Shown here one piece after another: positions 21,676-34,297 of a DNA stretch of 64,000 nt (the stretch's first letter is position 1; each line of letters opens with the position of its first letter). Position numbers and translations under genes: made by a program. The notes below the pieces were generated by a model, which searched no databases, was not told where the DNA came from, and saw only the letters and a program-made list of their open reading frames with translations. Origin of the DNA: Castanea sativa (lineage: Eukaryota; Streptophyta; Magnoliopsida; Fagales; Fagaceae); NCBI RefSeq assembly GCF_040712315.1, contig NC_134017.1:1952001-2016000 (forward strand), given 5' to 3'.

Positions 21676-22760
21676 AGAGCCAATCAATGAACAGATGTTC
21701 TTACTAAACTTGGAGCACTTCAAACACGTAATTTTGTTTTTTGTTTTTTTTTTTAATTTTTATAACCCAATGATAGCGTTAGAGAATTTTTTGATTATTA
21801 ATAAGACTGGACTCTTTTTGATAATTCAATAGTTACGATGGGGAAGTGAGATTTGAACACTTGATATCACAAAAATAGTAAGAGGTGACAACTAGATAAG
21901 TTACAAGACCTTGACAATAATTCTAAGCTATTTTGTCACAAATTTATTTTTCTTTAATTTAATGCATTACCACTATTTACCAAAAATATGAAAACATTAA
22001 TCCATCCCTGCTTTTTCATTTTGTTTCCGAGTAATGTCATAGTCACAAACTATTTTACAACATTTTTACAAACGGTTGATATAGTTAGCATTTTATTGGT
22101 TTTCATTTAAGCCTACTATTAATATCACATTTTTATTTACCAATAACTACTCACCACATCAGCAGTTTGTATATTTTTTTGGTAAAAATGTTTGTATTTC
22201 TAGCATTATTCTTTGTTTCCTTTGCAATCTCATTAATATCTTAAATATTCCACCAGATGTTACGGATATTGAAGTTATCGTTAACTTCAATTCTCAACCC
22301 ACTTTCTTCCCAAAGTAAGCACTTAGGCAAAATTAAGTATGCAAATAATGATATGATTTAATTCATGGGTACGGTGGTACATAGTAGAGGCTTGGGGGCC
22401 TCCAAAATAGAACACCAAAATTTGAGCTCCTCCATAAAACAAAAATTTAGATTCTTAAATTCAAATATTTTTTAGGTTGAAATTTTCCAAAAAACCAAAA
22501 TTATCTCAAAAATATGAATAAAGTTTTAAGTTAAGCATATCACAGGGATAATAAAGATATCCAATTTACATTCAATTATCTTAATATTGTATGAAATTTT
22601 CTGTACTTTTATTAAAAATATAATGTTAAAAAGTCAAAAAGAGAATTCAATCAAGAAACAAGAAGTATTGTGTTAGTTTAGACCTTTCTTTAAAAGTATG
22701 AAGTTTTATCATTTACACTTTAAAGTTAGAAAAAAAAAAAAAAAACACGCACACACACAT
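21676..22760. other. AT-rich intergenic region with one MITE
   Basis: Contains the MITE at 22029-22211 and an (A)n(CA)n tract at about 22731-22760. Otherwise nothing recognised. Confidence 0.5.
22029..22211. mobile_element. Small MITE with GAGTAATG-type terminal inverted repeats
   Basis: Starts GAGTAATGTCATAGTCACAA and ends TTTGTATTTCTAGCATTATTC, near inverses of each other. 183 bp, non-coding. Confidence 0.6.
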
Positions 22761-22785
22761 AGGGAAAATTAATTATCATTAATGT

Positions 22786-23538
22786 TGTGGGGGGCAAAAA
22801 GATCCTGATGAGAATGTGGGCCTTTTGGGCCGTGTTAAGGAAGGCCGACCTGCTACTGGGTTTAGAATTTGTTGGTACTGTGGGTCAGCCCATACGCCGA
22901 GGATCTGAGGATCCAGCCGAGGGTGAACTTACCCTCGGACGGACACCGAAGAACTCGGGGTTTCGTAATAAAGATTAGGGGATGACACGGTTAAGGCCAA
23001 TGGTTAAAAGGGGTAAACCCTAGAATGCCCCAGAAGCACTGGTGTTGAAGAAATGTCAAAGATAAAGGCTGCTACCTCCACATTAAAGACCCTGCACCTA
23101 CCACCTTGGCCGCATTGATGGGGAAGTGACACCTGAACAGTGGAAGAGAAACTTCTGGTTACTATTCAAAGGCACTGGGAAAAGAAATATCTAGGCTAAA
23201 GGGGAGGTAAAGCAACACGTGTACAAAGTATTCAAAAGAGTAGTATTTAAAGAGCAATCTAAGACAGAAAAAGGGGGGCTCCCTCTTTGTAACCAAAAAG
23301 AAAGAGAAAAAGAGAGAAAAATTATATAAGAACAGTTCTCGGCTTATGTCCGGGCAGATTGGTTCAGAGCATTCTTTGTTGTTTCTTTTTTAGTCTTTAT
23401 CATCTTTAGCTTGCTGTTTAATCCTCAAACGCTTCTAACCTGGGTTTCAAACCCACACTCTACAAATTACATTGTTTAAGGCTCATTGGGCCTGGGCCCG
23501 TAACTGTTCTTGGGGCCAGGTGCAATTGTGCACTTACA
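22786..23538 (+). repeat. 5' LTR of copy 2 (753 bp)
   Basis: TGTGGGGGGC ... CACTTACA. It matches 33548-34297 with about 11 differences seen by eye, mostly in one cluster near 22844-22895. TATA-like motifs lie near 23245 (GTATTTAAAG) and 23324 (TTATATAAGAAC). It carries the U3-R-U5 promoter and poly(A) functions of the element. Confidence 0.95.
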
Positions 23539-23540
23539 AT

Positions 23541-23558
23541 TGGCGCCGTCTGTGGGAA
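23541..23558 (+). promoter_or_regulatory. Primer binding site (PBS)
   Basis: TGGCGCCGTCTGTGGGAA begins two bases after the 5' LTR. This TGGCGCCGT form is typical of Ty3/gypsy tRNA-primed elements of this lineage. I do not name the tRNA. Confidence 0.85.
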
Positions 23559-23585
23559 ATCTAGTCTAGAAGAGGTAGGGATATT

Positions 23586-24911
23586 ATGGCAGGCTTAGGC
23601 TCTCACCATGCAGAGTCACAAGGATCACAACCGGAAGATCATTTCCAACGTCTTGAGCATCGTAGGGATCGTGAGGGGAGTGTCCATACAGAGTATCCAA
23701 GTGCTGGCCATACTCATGGAGGGGGTAGCACTACCCATGATGAGGGTTCTAAATCCATGCGAGGGAAATCGATCGTTTGAAGAGGAAGTTACGCCGTGCT
23801 AAACGTAAGGCTTCCCCATCCTTGTCTAGTTCTTCCTCGGAGGGGGATAGGGGAGGCGGCCACGGCTCAAGGTCGCGCACTCCCACCGGTGCAACATCCT
23901 CCGGTGAGGAGGGCAGCCAACCAACTCGCGGACGTAAGAAGCCTCGTTCTAGGGGCTTAGGTAACGATACCATGAGCGGAGCGTTGCACCAACTCTCTAA
24001 ATCTCCGTTTTCGCGGAGGATTGAGAGGGGAGGCTCCCGGGAGGTTCACCCGGCCCACCTTCACCATTTATAATGGCCGGACTGATCCGGTGGAGCACGT
24101 GAGCCACTTCAACCGGAGGATGGCGGTGCACTCTCACAATGAGACTCGATGTGTAAAGTTTTCCCCTCCGGCTTGGGACTGTGGCTATGAGATGGTTTAA
24201 CGGTCTCAAATCTGGGTCCGTAGGCTCGTTTGGGGAGCTGACTAGGGCGTTTGCTTCGCGGTTCATTACGTGTAGCAGAGTCCCCCGGCCATTAGATTCG
24301 CTGCTATCCATGGCCATGAAGGAAGGGGAGACAACGAAAGCATACTCCGGCCGATGCGGGAGATGTTTAACGAGATAGATGGTGACTTTGATGAGGTGGC
24401 GCTTAATACCTTTAAAGTAGGTCTCCCTACTGACCACGACCTAAGAAAGTCTTTGACGAAAAAGCCCGTCCGCAGTGTACGCCGCCTTATGGATCGTATT
24501 GATGAGTACAAGAGGGTAGAAGAGGACCGGCGGCAAGGGAAGGGAAAGGAAAAGGTTATCCCGCAGAAAGAAGGGATTTCGGGCCGGATAAATACCACAA
24601 CAACAAGCCGAGGAGGGATTACTTTGGGCAATCCGGCTCGGCAGCACCTCAGCCGTAAATACGGTGTTCGAGAGCCGGTGCATCGGTTACTAGAGAAAGT
24701 TCGTAAAGAGCCTTTCTTCGGGTGGCCGAGCAAGATGGCGGGGGACCTGCGAGAAGAAACCAAAATCTCTTTTGCCCGGTACCATCGGGATGTAGGCCAC
24801 ACCACCGAGAACTGTCGGACATTGTGGAACCATCTAGAGCGGCTCGTCGGTGAGGGAAAGTTGAAGCGGCACTTGTGTCGGCCTGCGGGCGAGCCGATCG
24901 AGTTGGTTTAA
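23586..24911 (+). pseudogene. Retrotransposon gag (copy 2), frameshifted
   Basis: Starts MAGLGSHHAESQGS at 23586, then continues in other frames: a Ser/Arg-rich segment (23777-24073), the gag core (RPTFTIYNGRTDPVEHVSHF, 24181 MAMRWFNGLKSGS) and 24354-24911 (EIDGDFDEVALNTFKVGLP). The C-terminal region has the nucleic-acid-binding YHRDVGHTTENC signature, with a Phe where relatives have the first Cys. It corresponds to the Retrotrans_gag family, which forms the virus-like particle. At least three frame changes make it non-functional as read. Confidence 0.85.
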
Positions 24912-24939
24912 ACAACCGGAGGAAAAACATATCTCGGCC

Positions 24940-25575
24940 AGCCTTGGGAACAATTAATGTTATCTTCGCTGCCCCCGGATCGAGTCCCACTAGGGTGATG
25001 GCGGTTTCCCATCAACGGACGAGGACATGGGTCACGGGCCGAAGAGGTCGAAGGGCACTCTGCACGCCCTAGATTTCTCGGAGGAGGATAAGGTAGGGAC
25101 CATCTAACCCCGTGACGATGCTCTTGTGGTTACCCTCGAGTGGGAACTATGACGTGAGGAGGGTGATGATAGATCGGGGCGGCGGTGCGGATATCATGTA
25201 CCCCGATCTGTTTAAGGGGTTAAGATTGAAGTTGGAAGACCTTACCCCTTATGACTCGCCACTTATAAGCTTCGAAGGGAGAGCCGTTGTCTTTGAAGGG
25301 ACGGATCCGTTTGCCGTTCGGTCCGGCTCGAGACGGTGGAGGTGGACTTCATCGTCGTTGATGCGTACTCTCCCTACACGGCCATCCTTGCCAGGCCTTG
25401 GTTGCATGCGCTTGGAGCCGTCTCCTCTACCTTACATGTTAAAGTTAAATTCCCCTCGGGGGAATGTGTTGAGGAAATCCTCGGCAACCAATCAGTAGCC
25501 AGGCAGTGCATATCGGCTGCGGTACTGCATCAGACGGAAGCCGAGTCTTCGGCTTTGATCAACAAGGGTTCATAG
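24940..25575 (+). pseudogene. Aspartic protease (copy 2), frameshifted and active site changed
   Basis: Linker GTINVIFAAPG at about 24948, then the protease in two frames (25112-25498 and 25336-25575). The active-site motif reads DRGGGAD, where copy 1 has DQGSGAD, so the Ser after the catalytic Asp-x-Gly is lost. The frame ends in TAG at 25573-25575 and is then open in the same frame into RT, as in copy 1. There is only one protease unit here. Confidence 0.85.
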
Positions 25576-25581
25576 CAGTTA
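25573..25581 (+). promoter_or_regulatory. Candidate leaky stop (UAG CAG UUA) between protease and RT, copy 2
   Basis: TAG CAG TTA, identical to the site in copy 1, with protease and RT in the same frame on both sides. It matches the UAG-CARYYA readthrough consensus. The ATG that follows in copy 1 is ACG here, so starting RT by a new AUG is not conserved. Confidence 0.65.
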
Positions 25582-28500
25582 ACGGCTCCTGACTCATCTG
25601 GAGAGGTGACAGGAGATGAGACACAGTGCGAGGGATTAGAGAAGTTTCCGGTGGCCGATGACCCGGAGAGATTCTTCCAAGTCGGTGTACTTTTGCCACA
25701 CCAAGAGAAAATGGAGTTGTTAGAGTTCTTGAGGGATAATGTTGACGTTTTTGCGTGGGATCCTTATGAAGCTCCAGGTCTGGATCCGGGCTTCATTTGT
25801 CATCACCTAAATGTCAACCCGGCCATCATTCCAAGGAGGCAGCCACCTCGGCGATCTTCCAAGGAACATTCCGAGGCTGTGAAGGAAGAGGTGCTCAAAC
25901 TCAAAAGGGCTGGGGCTATCAAAGAGGTTTTCTACCCAGAGTGGTTAGCCCATACAGTTGTCGTTAAAAAGAAAAATGGAACGTGGAGGGTATGTGTGGA
26001 CTTTACTGATCTGAACAAGGCCTGTCCCAAGGATTCGTTCCCAATGCCACGTATTGATCAACTGGTGGATGCCACTTTCGGTCATCCTCCGATGAGTTTC
26101 TTAGACGCCTTCCAGGGTTATCACCAGATTCCCTTGGCACCGGGGGATCGGGGAGAAGACCGCATTCATTACGCCGACGGGGAATTACCATTATAAGGTC
26201 ATGCCGTTCGGTCGAAGAATGCGGGGCTACTTATCAAAGGATGATGACCGTAATGTTCGAACGACAGATGGGGAAAACCATTGAGGTATACGTTGACGAT
26301 ATGGTGGTGAAAAGCAAAACAATCCCCTCACATGTGAAAGATTTGGCCGACACTTTTCAGATACTGAGAAGGTATAAGTTGCGCCTCAATGCCTCGAAAT
26401 GTTCTTTCGGCGTGGGTTCTGGTAAGTTCTTGGGATACATGATTACACATAGAGGCATAGAGGTAAACCCGGTGCAGGTTAAGGCTATTCAGGACTTGCA
26501 GCCTCCTCGGAACCCGAAAGAAATTCAAAAGTTGACGGGAATGATTGCCGCTTTGAACAAGTTCATATCTCGGTCAGCTGACCGGTGTCGTCCTTTCTTC
26601 CAACTGCTGAATAAGTGGAAAGGGTTTCAATGGACCGAGGACTGCGAGTTAGCCTTCCAACAGCTTAAGCAATATCTATCTCGGCCACCCATCCTTTCTC
26701 GTCCAGAAGCACATGAGATTTTGTTTGCTTATCTGGCAGTGGCCGTCCACGCGGTCAGCCTTGTCCTGATAAGAGATGATAGCGGGGTGCAGAGACCGGT
26801 ATATTATGTTAGTAAGTCTTTGGGTGATGCCGAGGTACGTTATCAACCTTTAGAGAAAGCGCTCCTGGCCGTGGTTCATGCCACGCGAAAGCTTCCCCAT
26901 TACTTTCAGTCCCACACAGTGGTTGTTTTGACCCAATTGCCCCTCAAGTCAGTTCTGCGTAGCGCCGACTACTCAGGAAGGATAGCAAAGTGGGGGACCA
27001 TCCTGGGGGCTTTTGATGTAAAGTATAAGCCTCGTACCTCGGTGAAGGGCCAGATCCTCGCTGACTTGGTGGCGGAATTTGCCGAGCCCTTGTTGGAAGA
27101 AAAATCAGTTGGTGTGATTACTACTGCCGTGCCTCCGATTTGGAAAATATATGTGGATGGGGCGGCTAATCAGAGAGGATCTGGTGTTGGACTTGTTCTT
27201 ATGTCCCCAGAAAGAATTGTCTTTGAAAAATCTTTGAGATTGGCGTTCTCGGCTACTAATAATGAGGCTGAATACGAAGCGGTCTTGGTAGGCATGAAAA
27301 TGGTGCATAGGATGGGTGGCAGGGAAATCCACATCTTCTCGGATTCTCAACTGGTGGTCGGACAGGTCACGGGGACCATGGAGGCTAGAGATCCAAGGAT
27401 GCAGGAATATTTGGCCCAGGTTAAGCGTCAGCAAACTCAATTTGGCTCCTTCGCCTTAACTCATATCTCTCGGAGCGGAAACACCCACGCAGATTCCTTA
27501 GCCACGCTGGCAACGTCCTCGGCTCAAGGTTTACCTAGGGTTATCCTCGTTGAAGATTTGCTAGAGCCCTCTCTAGTCATTACCAACGCACCTCGTATCC
27601 ATCTAATAAGGCCTGGACCTAGTTGGATCGACCTGGTCGTATCTTTTCTTAGGGATGATGTCCTTCCTGAGGACAAATCCGAAGCAGATAAGATACGCCG
27701 AAAGGCGCCACGATTCTGGCTGTCCGAGGATCAAAAATTGTACAAAAGATCCTTTTTAGGACCGTACTTGTTGTGTGTACACCCTGATTTAACGGAGGGG
27801 CTTCTAGAAGAATTGCATGAAGGGATTTGTGGCAGCCACACGGGGAAGGTCCTTGGCTCACGAGCACCGACTCGGGGTTATTGGTGGCCCAATATGCAAA
27901 GGGAGGCCCAAGACTACGCCGGGGAAATGTGATCGGTGTCGGAGATTTGCTCCTAATATTCACCAACCTGGAGGGGTTCTTAACCCTCTCTCCGGCCCTT
28001 GGCCCTTTGCACAATGGGGCTTGGACATTGTAGGGCCGTTCCCGAGAGTTGGCAATAAAAGATGGCTTCTTGTGGGAACAGACTATTTCACTAAATGGGT
28101 TGAGGCTGAGCCCTTGGCAAATATAAGAGACATTGATTCCAAGAAGTTTGTCTGGAAAAACATCGTTACCAGATTCGGTATACCACACACGCTCATCTCA
28201 GACAATGGTGTTCAGTTTGACAGTAAGGCTTTTAGGAAGTATTGTGGTGACATGGGTATTATGAATAGGTATTCCACCCCAGCTTATCCTCGAGGAAACG
28301 GGCAGGCCGAGGCCGTTAACAAAGTCATCGTCAGTGGGCTAAAGAAAAGGTTGGATGATGCGAAAGGCAGATGGGTAGAAGAGCTCCCTCATGTTCTGTG
28401 GACGTATCGGACGACACCGCGCAGGTCCACTGGAGAAACTCCATTTTCTATGACTTACGGGGCCGAGGCGGTGATACCTCTGGAATCTGGTTTTCCCACC

Positions 28501-28857
28501 TTAAAGACCAGCTCCTTTAGTTCTGAGAATAACAATGAACTCCTAGAAAAGGGCCTAGATTTGCTTGAGGAACGGCGCGAGGCAGCAATGGTCCAGATGG
28601 CTTATTATCAACAGAAGCTAAAACGAGGATATGATGCCCATGTGAAGCTAAGACCACTTGCACCTGGTGATCTTGTGTTAAGGAAGGTTATAGGCACTTC
28701 TAAGAACCCAGCTTGGGGCAAGCTGGGACCAAACTGGGAAGGCCCCTATCGCATTGTTTTAGTAGCAGGCATAGGGTCATATAGGCTAGCTGATCTAGAC
28801 GAACGAATAGTACCACGTCCATGGAATGTAAATAATCTTAGAAGGTATTATTATTAA
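25576..28857 (+). pseudogene. Retrotransposon pol: RT, dual RNase H, integrase (copy 2), frameshifted
   Basis: Frames 25576-26196, 26241-27932 and 27817-28857 together cover the same protein as 5083-8391. YVDD is present (26293-26304), and the second RNase H reads VDGAANQ / NNEAEYEA / FSDSQL / THADSLA. The integrase catalytic residues D (GLDIVG), D (ISDNG) and E (NGQAEAVNK) are all present, unlike copy 1. Frame breaks fall near 26150-26240, within RT before the YVDD, and at 27835-27935, in the integrase zinc-binding region, where one Cys-x-x-Cys is disturbed. The product ends with the usual RPWNVNNLRRYYY tail. Confidence 0.9.
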
Positions 28858-28899
28858 TGAAATGAGCTTTTGTCAGTGTGTATTTCAAAATTATGAGTA

Positions 28900-30010
28900 G
28901 CTCCGACGTTTGAAGTTATAATTTTTAAGAATCAAACAGAAACTTGGTTAAGCGCAGTCCTCGGACCACCAACCTTGTGGAAATTGATGTCTTGTCACTT
29001 GTTAAACAGAACCTTAGTTATGCCGGGTCTTCGGACCTCCTACTTTGGAAAAATTAACATTTGAAGCTATAATTTTTAAGAATCAAACAGAAACTTGGTT
29101 AAGTGCAGTCCTCGGACCACCAACCTTGTGGAAATTGATGTCTTGTCATTTGTTAAACAGAACCTTAGTTATGCCGGGTCTTCGGACCTCCTACTTTGGG
29201 AAAATTAACATTTGAAGCTATAATTTTTAAGAATCAAACAGAAACTTGGTTAAGTGCAGTCCTCGGACCACCAACCTTGTGGAAATTGATGTCTTGTCAT
29301 TTGTTAAACAGAACCTTAGTTATGCCGGGTCTTCGGACCTCCTACTTTGGGAAAATTAACATTTGAAGTTACAATTTTTAAGAATCAAACAGAAACTTGG
29401 TTAAGTGCAGTCCTCGGACCACCAACCTTGTGGAAATTGATGTCTTGTCACTTGTTAAACAGAACCTTAGTTATGCCGGGTCTCCGGACCTCCTACTTTG
29501 GGAAAATTAACATTCGAAGTTACAATTTTTAAGAATCAAACAGAAACTTGGTTAAGTGCAGTCCTCGGACCACCAACCTTGTGGAAATTGATGTCTTGTC
29601 ACTTGTTAAACAGAACCTTAGTTATGCCGGGTCTTCGGACCTCCTACTTTGGGAAAATTAACATTTGAAGTTACAATTTTTAAGAATCAAACAGAAACTT
29701 GGTTAAGTGCAGTCCTCAGACCACCAACCTTGTGGAAATTGATGTCTTGTCACTTGTTAAACAGAACCTTAGTTATGCCGGGTCTCCGGACCTCCTACTT
29801 TGGGAAAATTAACATTTGAAGTTACAATTTTGAAGAATCAAACAAAAACTTGGTTAAGTGCAGTCCTCGGACCACCAACCTTGTGAAAATTGATGTCTTG
29901 TCACTTGTTAAACAGAACCTTAGTTATGCCGGGTCTTCGGACCTCCTACTTTGGGAAAATTAACGTTTGAAGCTATAATTTTTAAGAATCAAACGTAAAA
30001 TTGGTTAAGT
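28900..30010. repeat. Tandem array of 151-bp units in retroelement copy 2
   Basis: GTTAAACAGAACC recurs at about 29001, 29151, 29302, 29453, 29604, 29755 and 29906. The unit is homologous to the array of copy 1 but carries its own fixed variants (ACCACCAAC against ACCACAAAC; GGGAAAATT against GGGGAAATT). Confidence 0.95.
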
Positions 30011-30504
30011 CTTATCTTCGGACCACCATTCTGATCAAGGTTATCTCCTTATCATGTCTGGATGTTAATGCGTTACTGTTTATTAAACTCGAATCTTAAG
30101 TTCTATATCTTAAGTGTTGAGTAAATTTGTATAGGAAATGGTCCTCGGATCTTACATCTTATTAGATACTATGATATGCATTACAAAGGTTTAATCATTA
30201 TATGAGGTCCTTTCTCCTTTTTAATTGAGGCATTGTTTAAATGTATTAACCATGTCACCTTGTTTTAAATCTTTAATAATATACGCATGATTGTGTGGAA
30301 GTTATGATTGTGCAATCCTTGGAGTAAGATTTTTACACTCTTAGAAACTTTTGATATGACTCAATGGGAAACTTTTGTAATAAGCACAAAAAGAATAAAG
30401 TAAAAACAGATACAATCCAAGTGAAAAGTAAACGAAATCGTTCTTCATTAATCAGTTGAGTATGCATTACATATATAATTCGAAAAAATGGAAAAAGAGA
30501 AGCC

Positions 30505-33042
30505 CTAAGCTAAGTCCTCAGCTGTTGGAGGAGGATATTGCTGAGAGGTACTAGTGCCCTCGGTCGTTCTCAACTCCAGCTCAAAAGCAGTCATAACCTG
30601 CTTTCCTTTATCCATTGTCTTTGTTGGAAGGACGTTGGGTTCCACTTTGTACGCTCAAGTCCTTCTCTGCATCCACTCCTCCTTCCTTCTCTTTATTGGA
30701 ACCGAAGGTTACGTAGGATCGAGGGGATTTCTTTGTGGGACTGCGAGGTAGAACGGGAAGAGTTGTCTCGGGGGTAGGAGTAGCGGCGGGAGCCTCTTCC
30801 ATCTCCCTGTATTTCTAGGGGAAGCCAAACGTTCTCGGACTTCCTCAAATCCGAAGATTGGGGAACTCCGCTACGTTTAAAGCTTCGCCCCATACTTTTT
30901 GACGGTATTCGCGGCATAAAGTCGCGAATTCTTCTGTCATTGCTCCTCGGTGGTTGCTACCCCTTCATCGAAACTTGCACCTTGGCAGCTTGAAGAGAGA
31001 GTTGGAAGGCGCTGGCTTCTTCCTTCATCAGCGCCAGTTGCTTCTTCAGATCCGAGCACTCCCTTTGAGCTTGGGAGAGCTCTTCATCTCTTTCACGAAG
31101 GAGCTTGCGCTGTCCTTCTATCTGGGTCTTCATAGTCTTCAAGTTGGACTCGACCCCATTTTTCTCTCTCCTCAGATCTGCTACCTCCGAGGTCAGCTTT
31201 TCGTTCTCGGCAAGGGCGGTACCCAAGGACTTCTCAGTCTCCACCCTAATTTCGAGCTCAGCTCTGGCTATTTTCCGAGTGTCTTTAATAAACTTTTCAG
31301 CTACAAAGACCTCCTGAATAGCCTGTAACAAAGTATGATGGAGTTAGGAGTAACAAAAACAAACTTACTTATAAATATTGTTAAAAGGAGAAACACTTAC
31401 CAGCGCTAAGTCTCTTTTTAGGGAGAGGAATAGTTGTGGCTGGCCCATTTTTTCCAAGGTCTCCATGTCCTTGGGCAGCAGAAGAGGGCGTTCCAGGACC
31501 TCGGCCAGGTGGTGGGCATGGCCTTGTTAAGCTGCCCTTATGCGGGTGGCGGGGAGATGGGAGCGCCGTCCGGCCTTAGATCGGGGGACCGGGTGGTCGG
31601 TGCTCGGCGCACTACGGCCTCATCCCTGATTTCCCGAGTTCAGGCGAACGGGCTCTACCCTTGCCCTTGTCCGGCCTGGCTGCTGGGCCGGTGGGAGTTG
31701 TTGACGTGGTTTCTTGGGGTCTTTACTAATCGTCCCCTCATTATCCCCCTTCCTCTTCTTCTTGGGATCCTCGGTTAGCGAGTTTTGGCTCGAGTTTGGA
31801 GGAGGAGGAGGTAAAGGCTGGAACTTGGGACGTCCCCGTTTTCTTTTTTTCGCAACTTTGGCAGCCACATTGGTGAGGAGACCCTCCATTCTTCCCATTT
31901 TTTCTTCTAATTCGTCTTCGGGAAGGGCAATCACAAACCCAGCAATTCCAGAGGCCTCGGTGGCTTCTTCCTCCTCGTCGGAAAGTACCACAAACTGGTT
32001 CCCGCGAGGTCTCTCGGTATCTTCGAGACGGAATTGATCTATCTCGTCGTCGAGTGTATGTGAAGAAGACACCTGCTCTTCTGGAACGACAGTTGCTTGT
32101 GAGTGCACAGCAAGGGGAACTGCTGCTATTGGCCGGTTGTACAAAATGGTGTTAGGAGCGTCCGGGAGGTCGTGATCGTCCAGGAAATGGGGCCGAGCTA
32201 CGTTTATCTTCTTTCGTCGTCGGTCGCCCGCAATTATGGCGTTCTCTATCTCCTGGAAGTCCGAGGAAAGGGGAGTGTATCCTAGAATAAGGTGAGCAGC
32301 CCGGAGTTGTAAGTCTTCACTGACGAACACTTCAGAGCGAAGTACTCGGTTTAGATCTGCGATGTTACAGTGGCTTAGACGAGGGCGCACGTGTTGCTTA
32401 TCTGCAAAGAAGACGTCAAAATAAACAAACCTGGTCAGATTCACACAGATGTTTAACACATTTAAGTAAGTACGAATATGCATTTTTGGTGTGTGCTAGA
32501 AGAAGTTGTGCTGTGTGGGAAGATTAATCCTACGGCGTCGCACCTGGATCCCCCCAGCGGGGCGGTGGAGGCCGTCGTGCCGGTTCCCGAGACACGATCA
32601 AGTAGTCGTCCTTCATGCCTTTGTTTGATTTGGGCGGACGGAAATTAACCTAACGGTCTTTGGACCGAGATTTAATATAATAACCTACTTTAGAAAGTTT
32701 ATGGGACTCATATAGGAACACGACATCGTGCCATGTGAGGTTTAAACCCATCTGCTCGTTTAGAGCATCTACACTACCTAGAACCCTAAAAACGTTTGGG
32801 AGGCATTGATCGGGACACAACCGGTGGTTGCGAAGGTACTCCCTCATTACGGGTTTCATTGGAAGGGTCATCCCACCCTCTATAAAGGCTATCATAGGGA
32901 TGATAACCTCTCCCTCTTTCCTAGAACCGGCCACGGCTTCTGCCGGGCAATATTTTAGTCCTACATCGCTGGGAATACGGTACTTGGCCCTAAAACCCTC
33001 TATCCCAGCGACGGTATCAACTAGACACTTAAACTTACCCAT
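30505..33042 (-). pseudogene. Tat-element accessory ORF (aORF), spliced, copy 2
   Basis: Exons on the minus strand: 32544-33042, 31401-32401 and about 30505-31322. Introns are 32402-32543 (142 bp, GTGCGA..TTTGCAG) and 31323-31400 (78 bp, GTAAGT..TTACAG). The N-terminus MGKFKCLVDTVAGIEG, the acidic middle, the DPKKKRKGD basic stretch and the coiled-coil exon 3 (LRREKNGVESNLKTMKTQIE) match copy 1. Lesions: a TAG at 32650-32652 in exon 1, a frameshift near 31620 and further shifts after 30957. Its promoter should lie between it and the 3' LTR, or transcription may come from outside; I could not decide. Confidence 0.75.
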
Positions 33043-33528
33043 TAGAAAGGAACGAAAAGTTAAACTCTAAAGGGGAGGGTGTTTACGAAGACAGAGGACC
33101 GTATCCGAGGAGAAAAGGTTAAGAATAGAGAGAGTAAGAACTTACAAAGTTGAAGGTACGAGTTTCCACGGTTTTCTCGCCGGTAAAGAATGATTGCTGT
33201 TGTTTTGATGGGATTGATCCCTGATGACTTAAATGAAGGCGCAGGTTCCCGAAGCGTCACGACGTGCGAAAAAGGCGGCCTCGAAATTATATTTGTCCCG
33301 CCTAAAATTTCGTGGAGTAATGAGGGCCGTTGGATGCCCATCTCACCGTTGAACGTGAGGGACAAAGTGTAACTGGCAGTATTAAATACGCGCGTTGTTC
33401 AAAATAAAACCGCCAAATGGCATCTTCTGGGACGCGAAACGATTTCCACACATGCCATTACTCACAAAGTGAGTGGAGTAGGTTCTCGTCGGATCAAAAC
33501 CCTATTTTTCTCCTCGGACGTTGAAAAT

Positions 33529-33547
33529 TAGAGTTTTGAGGGGCTAT
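33529..33547 (+). promoter_or_regulatory. Polypurine tract region before the 3' LTR
   Basis: TAGAGTTTTGAGGGGCTAT ends directly at the LTR start TGTGGGG. GAGGGG is the purine core that would prime plus-strand DNA synthesis. It is rather short and interrupted. Confidence 0.6.
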
Positions 33548-34297
33548 TGTGGGGGGCAAAAAGATCCTGATGAGAATGTGGGCCTTTTGGGCCGTGTTAA
33601 GGAAGGCCGACACTGCTTGGGTTTAGAATTTGTTGGTACCGTGGGTCGGCCATACGCCGAGGATCTGAGGATCCAGCCGAGGGTGAACTTACCCTCGGAC
33701 GGACACCGAAGAACTCGGGGTTTCGTAATAAAGATTAGGGGATGACACGGTTAAGGCCAATGGTTAAAAGGGGTAAACCCTAGAATGCCCCAGAAGCACT
33801 GGTGTTGAAGAAATGTCAAAGATAAAGGCTGCTACCTCCACATTAAAGACCCTGCACCTACCACCCTGGCCGCATTGATGGGGAAGTGACACCTGAACAA
33901 TGGAAGAGAAACTTCTGGTTACTATTCAAAGGCACTGGGAAAAGAAATATCTAGGCTAAAGGGGAGGTAAAGCAACACGTGTACAAAGTATTCAAAAGAG
34001 TAGTATTTAAAGAGCAATCTAAGACAGAAAAAGGGGGCTCCCTCTTTGTAACCAAAAAGAAAGAGAAAAAGAGAGAAAAATTATATAAGAACAGTTCTCG
34101 GCTTATGTCCGGGCAGATTGGTTCAGAGCATTCTTTGTTGTTTCTTTTTTAGTCTTTATCATCTTTAGCTTGCTGTTTAATCCTCAAACGCTTCTAACCT
34201 GGGTTTCAAACCCACACTCTACAAATTACATTGTTTAAGGCTCATTGGGCCTGGGCCCGTAACTGTTCTTGGGGCCAGGTACAATTGTGCACTTACA
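33548..34297 (+). repeat. 3' LTR of copy 2 (750 bp)
   Basis: Matches the 5' LTR at 22786-23538 and ends TTACA followed by the AATGT target duplication. Confidence 0.95.

Larger units (their letters stand above)
22786..34297 (+). mobile_element. Complete Ty3/gypsy Tat-lineage LTR retrotransposon, copy 2 (11.5 kb)
   Basis: Two LTRs with TG..CA ends, a PBS after the 5' LTR, a purine-rich tract before the 3' LTR and a perfect AATGT target duplication (22781-22785, 34298-34302). Order: LTR, gag, protease, UAG, RT-RNase H-RNase H-integrase, 151-bp array, convergent aORF, LTR. All protein regions carry frameshifts or stops although the LTRs are about 98-99% identical by eye. The copy is thus young but not autonomous, or the assembly has indel errors. 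Confidence 0.95.
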
